From contig CANFOM010000013.1 of NCBI GenBank assembly GCA_947448725.1, forward strand, positions 1 through 64,000: a stretch of DNA of 64,000 nt, given 5' to 3'. Positions 62,629 to 64,000 of this stretch are shown here, in pieces (the stretch's first letter is position 1; every line of letters begins with the position of its first letter). The DNA comes from Bacteroidota bacterium. Its GTDB lineage: Bacteria; Bacteroidota; Bacteroidia; Chitinophagales; Chitinophagaceae. The position numbers and the translations under genes were made by a program. The notes under the pieces were generated by a model. The model ran no database searches and was not told where the DNA came from. It saw nothing but the letters and a program-made list of their open reading frames with translations.

Positions 62629-64000
62629 ATGAAAAATAACTTTGTAAATAAACTATTTATAGCATCAATGCTACTAGTAGTCGTTTCTTGTACCAAATTA
62701 GACGAGGGGCCACTCTTGTATGATAAAGTAACTGGAGATAAATTTGGAGGTACGGATTTAGAATTAAGTGCTGCAGTAGGTGCTGCTTATTCTAACTTAT
62801 CCAATGTGGGTGGTAACGGTAACTTGTTCGCTTTAAATGGAGCAACTACAGATGAGATTGTAGTTCCAACAAGAGGACCAGATTGGGGCGATGGTGGTCA
62901 TTGGGTTAGATTAAAAAGACATACTTGGAAAGCAGACGATCCAATGCCAGGTGGTGCTTGGTCATTTTGTTACGGTGGTGTTTCTACTTGTAACCGTTTG
63001 ATTGCTACTTTACAAGGCATTAATTCACCTTCGGCTGCTAAATACATTGCAGAATTGAAAGTGTTACGTGCTATGTATTATTATTGGTTAATGGATTGGT
63101 TTGGTAATGTTCCTTTAAGTATCGACTTTAAGAACGTTGATCCACCAAAAAATTCAACTACTGCTCAAGTATATGCATTTATTGAATCAGAATTAACAAC
63201 CAATGGTGCTTTGTTGGCTAAGCCTACATCAGTTCCTGATGTTGCTACTTATGGTCGTGTTAACTATTATACTGCACAAGCTATTTTAGCTAAATTGTAT
63301 TTAAATGCTAAAACCTATACAGGTACTGAGCAAAATGCAAAGGCAATTGCCGCAGCAAATACAATCATCAACTCTGGCGTTTATAAATTGGCTCCAACAT
63401 ATGCTGAGAACTTTATTCAAAATAACCAAGATGCAAAAGAAACCATTTGGGCTGTTCCATTTGATCGTATCAAATTGGGTGGTTTTAACGTGAATATGAT
63501 GACATTAAGTTATTTGAATCAAACTACATACAATATCAATGCGCAACCATGGAATGGTTTTGCATCTACTTCTGAATTTTATAATTCATATATAGATCCT
63601 GCACAAAATCCTGGCCCAACTGGTACTGTAGTTGGTCTTGATTCAAAAGGCACTCCAACAACTGGTACTGATGATAAGCGTATGAGAAATAACTTCTTAG
63701 TTGGACCACAGTATTCATCTGCTGGTGAGAGATTAGTTGACAATGGTGCTGAACCAAATGACCCAGATGGTAAACCTTTCACATTCACTCCTTATGTGAA
63801 TGAGTTAGAGCCAAATGCTTGGCGTCAATCTGGTGCTAGACTTGCAAAATGGCAGTTCGTACTTGGTATGACTTCTAATATGGATAATGATTTCGCTATC
63901 TTCAGATATGCTGATATCTTATTAATGAAAGCGGAAGCAACTGCAAGAGCTGCTGGCAACTGGAGCGATCCTGCTGCTTTAGCTATTGTAAATCAAATTA
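62629..64000 (+). CDS. SusD-type lipoprotein (cut off by window end)
   Basis: At least 457 residues lie in the window; the 3' end is outside. A signal peptide with lipobox VVSC (Cys21) starts the protein. It then shows SusD/RagB features: AYSNLSN, RLIATLQGIN, ELKVLRAMYYYWLMDWFGNV and RYADILLMKAEATARAAG. SusD is the surface lid of the SusC barrel. The gene begins 38 bases after the SusC gene, the usual pairing. No degrading enzyme is visible before the window ends. Confidence 0.95.
   Translation, partial: MKNNFVNKLFIASMLLVVVSCTKLDEGPLLYDKVTGDKFGGTDLELSAAVGAAYSNLSNVGGNGNLFALNGATTDEIVVPTRGPDWGDGGHWVRLKRHTWKADDPMPGGAWSFCYGGVSTCNRLIATLQGINSPSAAKYIAELKVLRAMYYYWLMDWFGNVPLSIDFKNVDPPKNSTTAQVYAFIESELTTNGALLAKPTSVPDVATYGRVNYYTAQAILAKLYLNAKTYTGTEQNAKAIAAANTIINSGVYKLAPTYAENFIQNNQDAKETIWAVPFDRIKLGGFNVNMMTLSYLNQTTYNINAQPWNGFASTSEFYNSYIDPAQNPGPTGTVVGLDSKGTPTTGTDDKRMRNNFLVGPQYSSAGERLVDNGAEPNDPDGKPFTFTPYVNELEPNAWRQSGARLAKWQFVLGMTSNMDNDFAIFRYADILLMKAEATARAAGNWSDPAALAIVNQI

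Overview
The window looks like an ordinary chromosomal segment of an AT-rich member of the Bacteroidota. Chitinophagaceae or a close relative is my best guess, from gene content only. Pointers are gldE-gldD, a SusC/SusD pair, the TAnnTTTG -7 promoter element before many genes, very weak Shine-Dalgarno signals, a 31-residue mS38/COX24-like ribosomal protein, ExbB-ExbD-ExbD-TonB, and a 14-subunit complex I locus with a short NuoG and separate NuoC and NuoD. I see no rRNA, tRNA, CRISPR array, insertion sequence, prophage or defence island.

Layout. 0-1.3 kb (minus): HU, a membrane-anchored TPR protein and the mini ribosomal protein. 1.5-6.6 kb (plus): mutY, gldE-gldD, a DUF3109 protein and a lone lutB. 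6.6-25.1 kb (minus): EamA exporter, purH, a short comEC, an RsmI-like methyltransferase, an EI24 protein, upp, ade, two tandem DUF5916 genes, trmD, an S4 protein, an M20 dipeptidase, a CDF transporter, Tat-exported superoxide dismutase, an LptF/G permease and a START-like protein. 25.3-30.1 kb (plus): ffh, rpsP, rimM, a 1-Cys peroxiredoxin and a secreted amidohydrolase. 30.1-33.0 kb (minus): two pseudouridine synthases and rlmN. 33.2-38.1 kb: a small secreted protein, hisS (minus), a small membrane protein, a PstS-like lipoprotein and a TPR protein. 38.3-51.4 kb (plus): nuoA to nuoN without interruption. 51.5-57.6 kb (plus): an ABC permease, exbB-exbD-exbD-tonB and mnmE. 57.6-64 kb: LacI-type regulator and HAD phosphatase (minus), divergent from a SusC/SusD pair (plus) that runs off the window.

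How it works together. Complex I makes proton motive force. ExbB/ExbD/TonB passes it to outer-membrane receptors such as the SusC protein at the end. Much of the rest is translation (rpsP, rimM, trmD, rlmN, hisS, mnmE, S4 and pseudouridine synthases, ffh) and nucleotide supply (purH, upp, ade).

I found no convincing undescribed multi-gene system. The best second-look items are regulatory or evolutionary: a trmD 3'-end scar between the two DUF5916 paralogues, which marks a tandem duplication; a LacI-type palindrome and three TTACCG repeats at 11-bp spacing between the LacI and SusC genes; a perfect 10-bp inverted repeat around the nuo promoter; a palindrome next to the peroxiredoxin promoter; and several genes whose -7 element sits 3-5 bases from the start codon, which suggests leaderless mRNAs. 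All identities and alignments are by eye; no searches were run.
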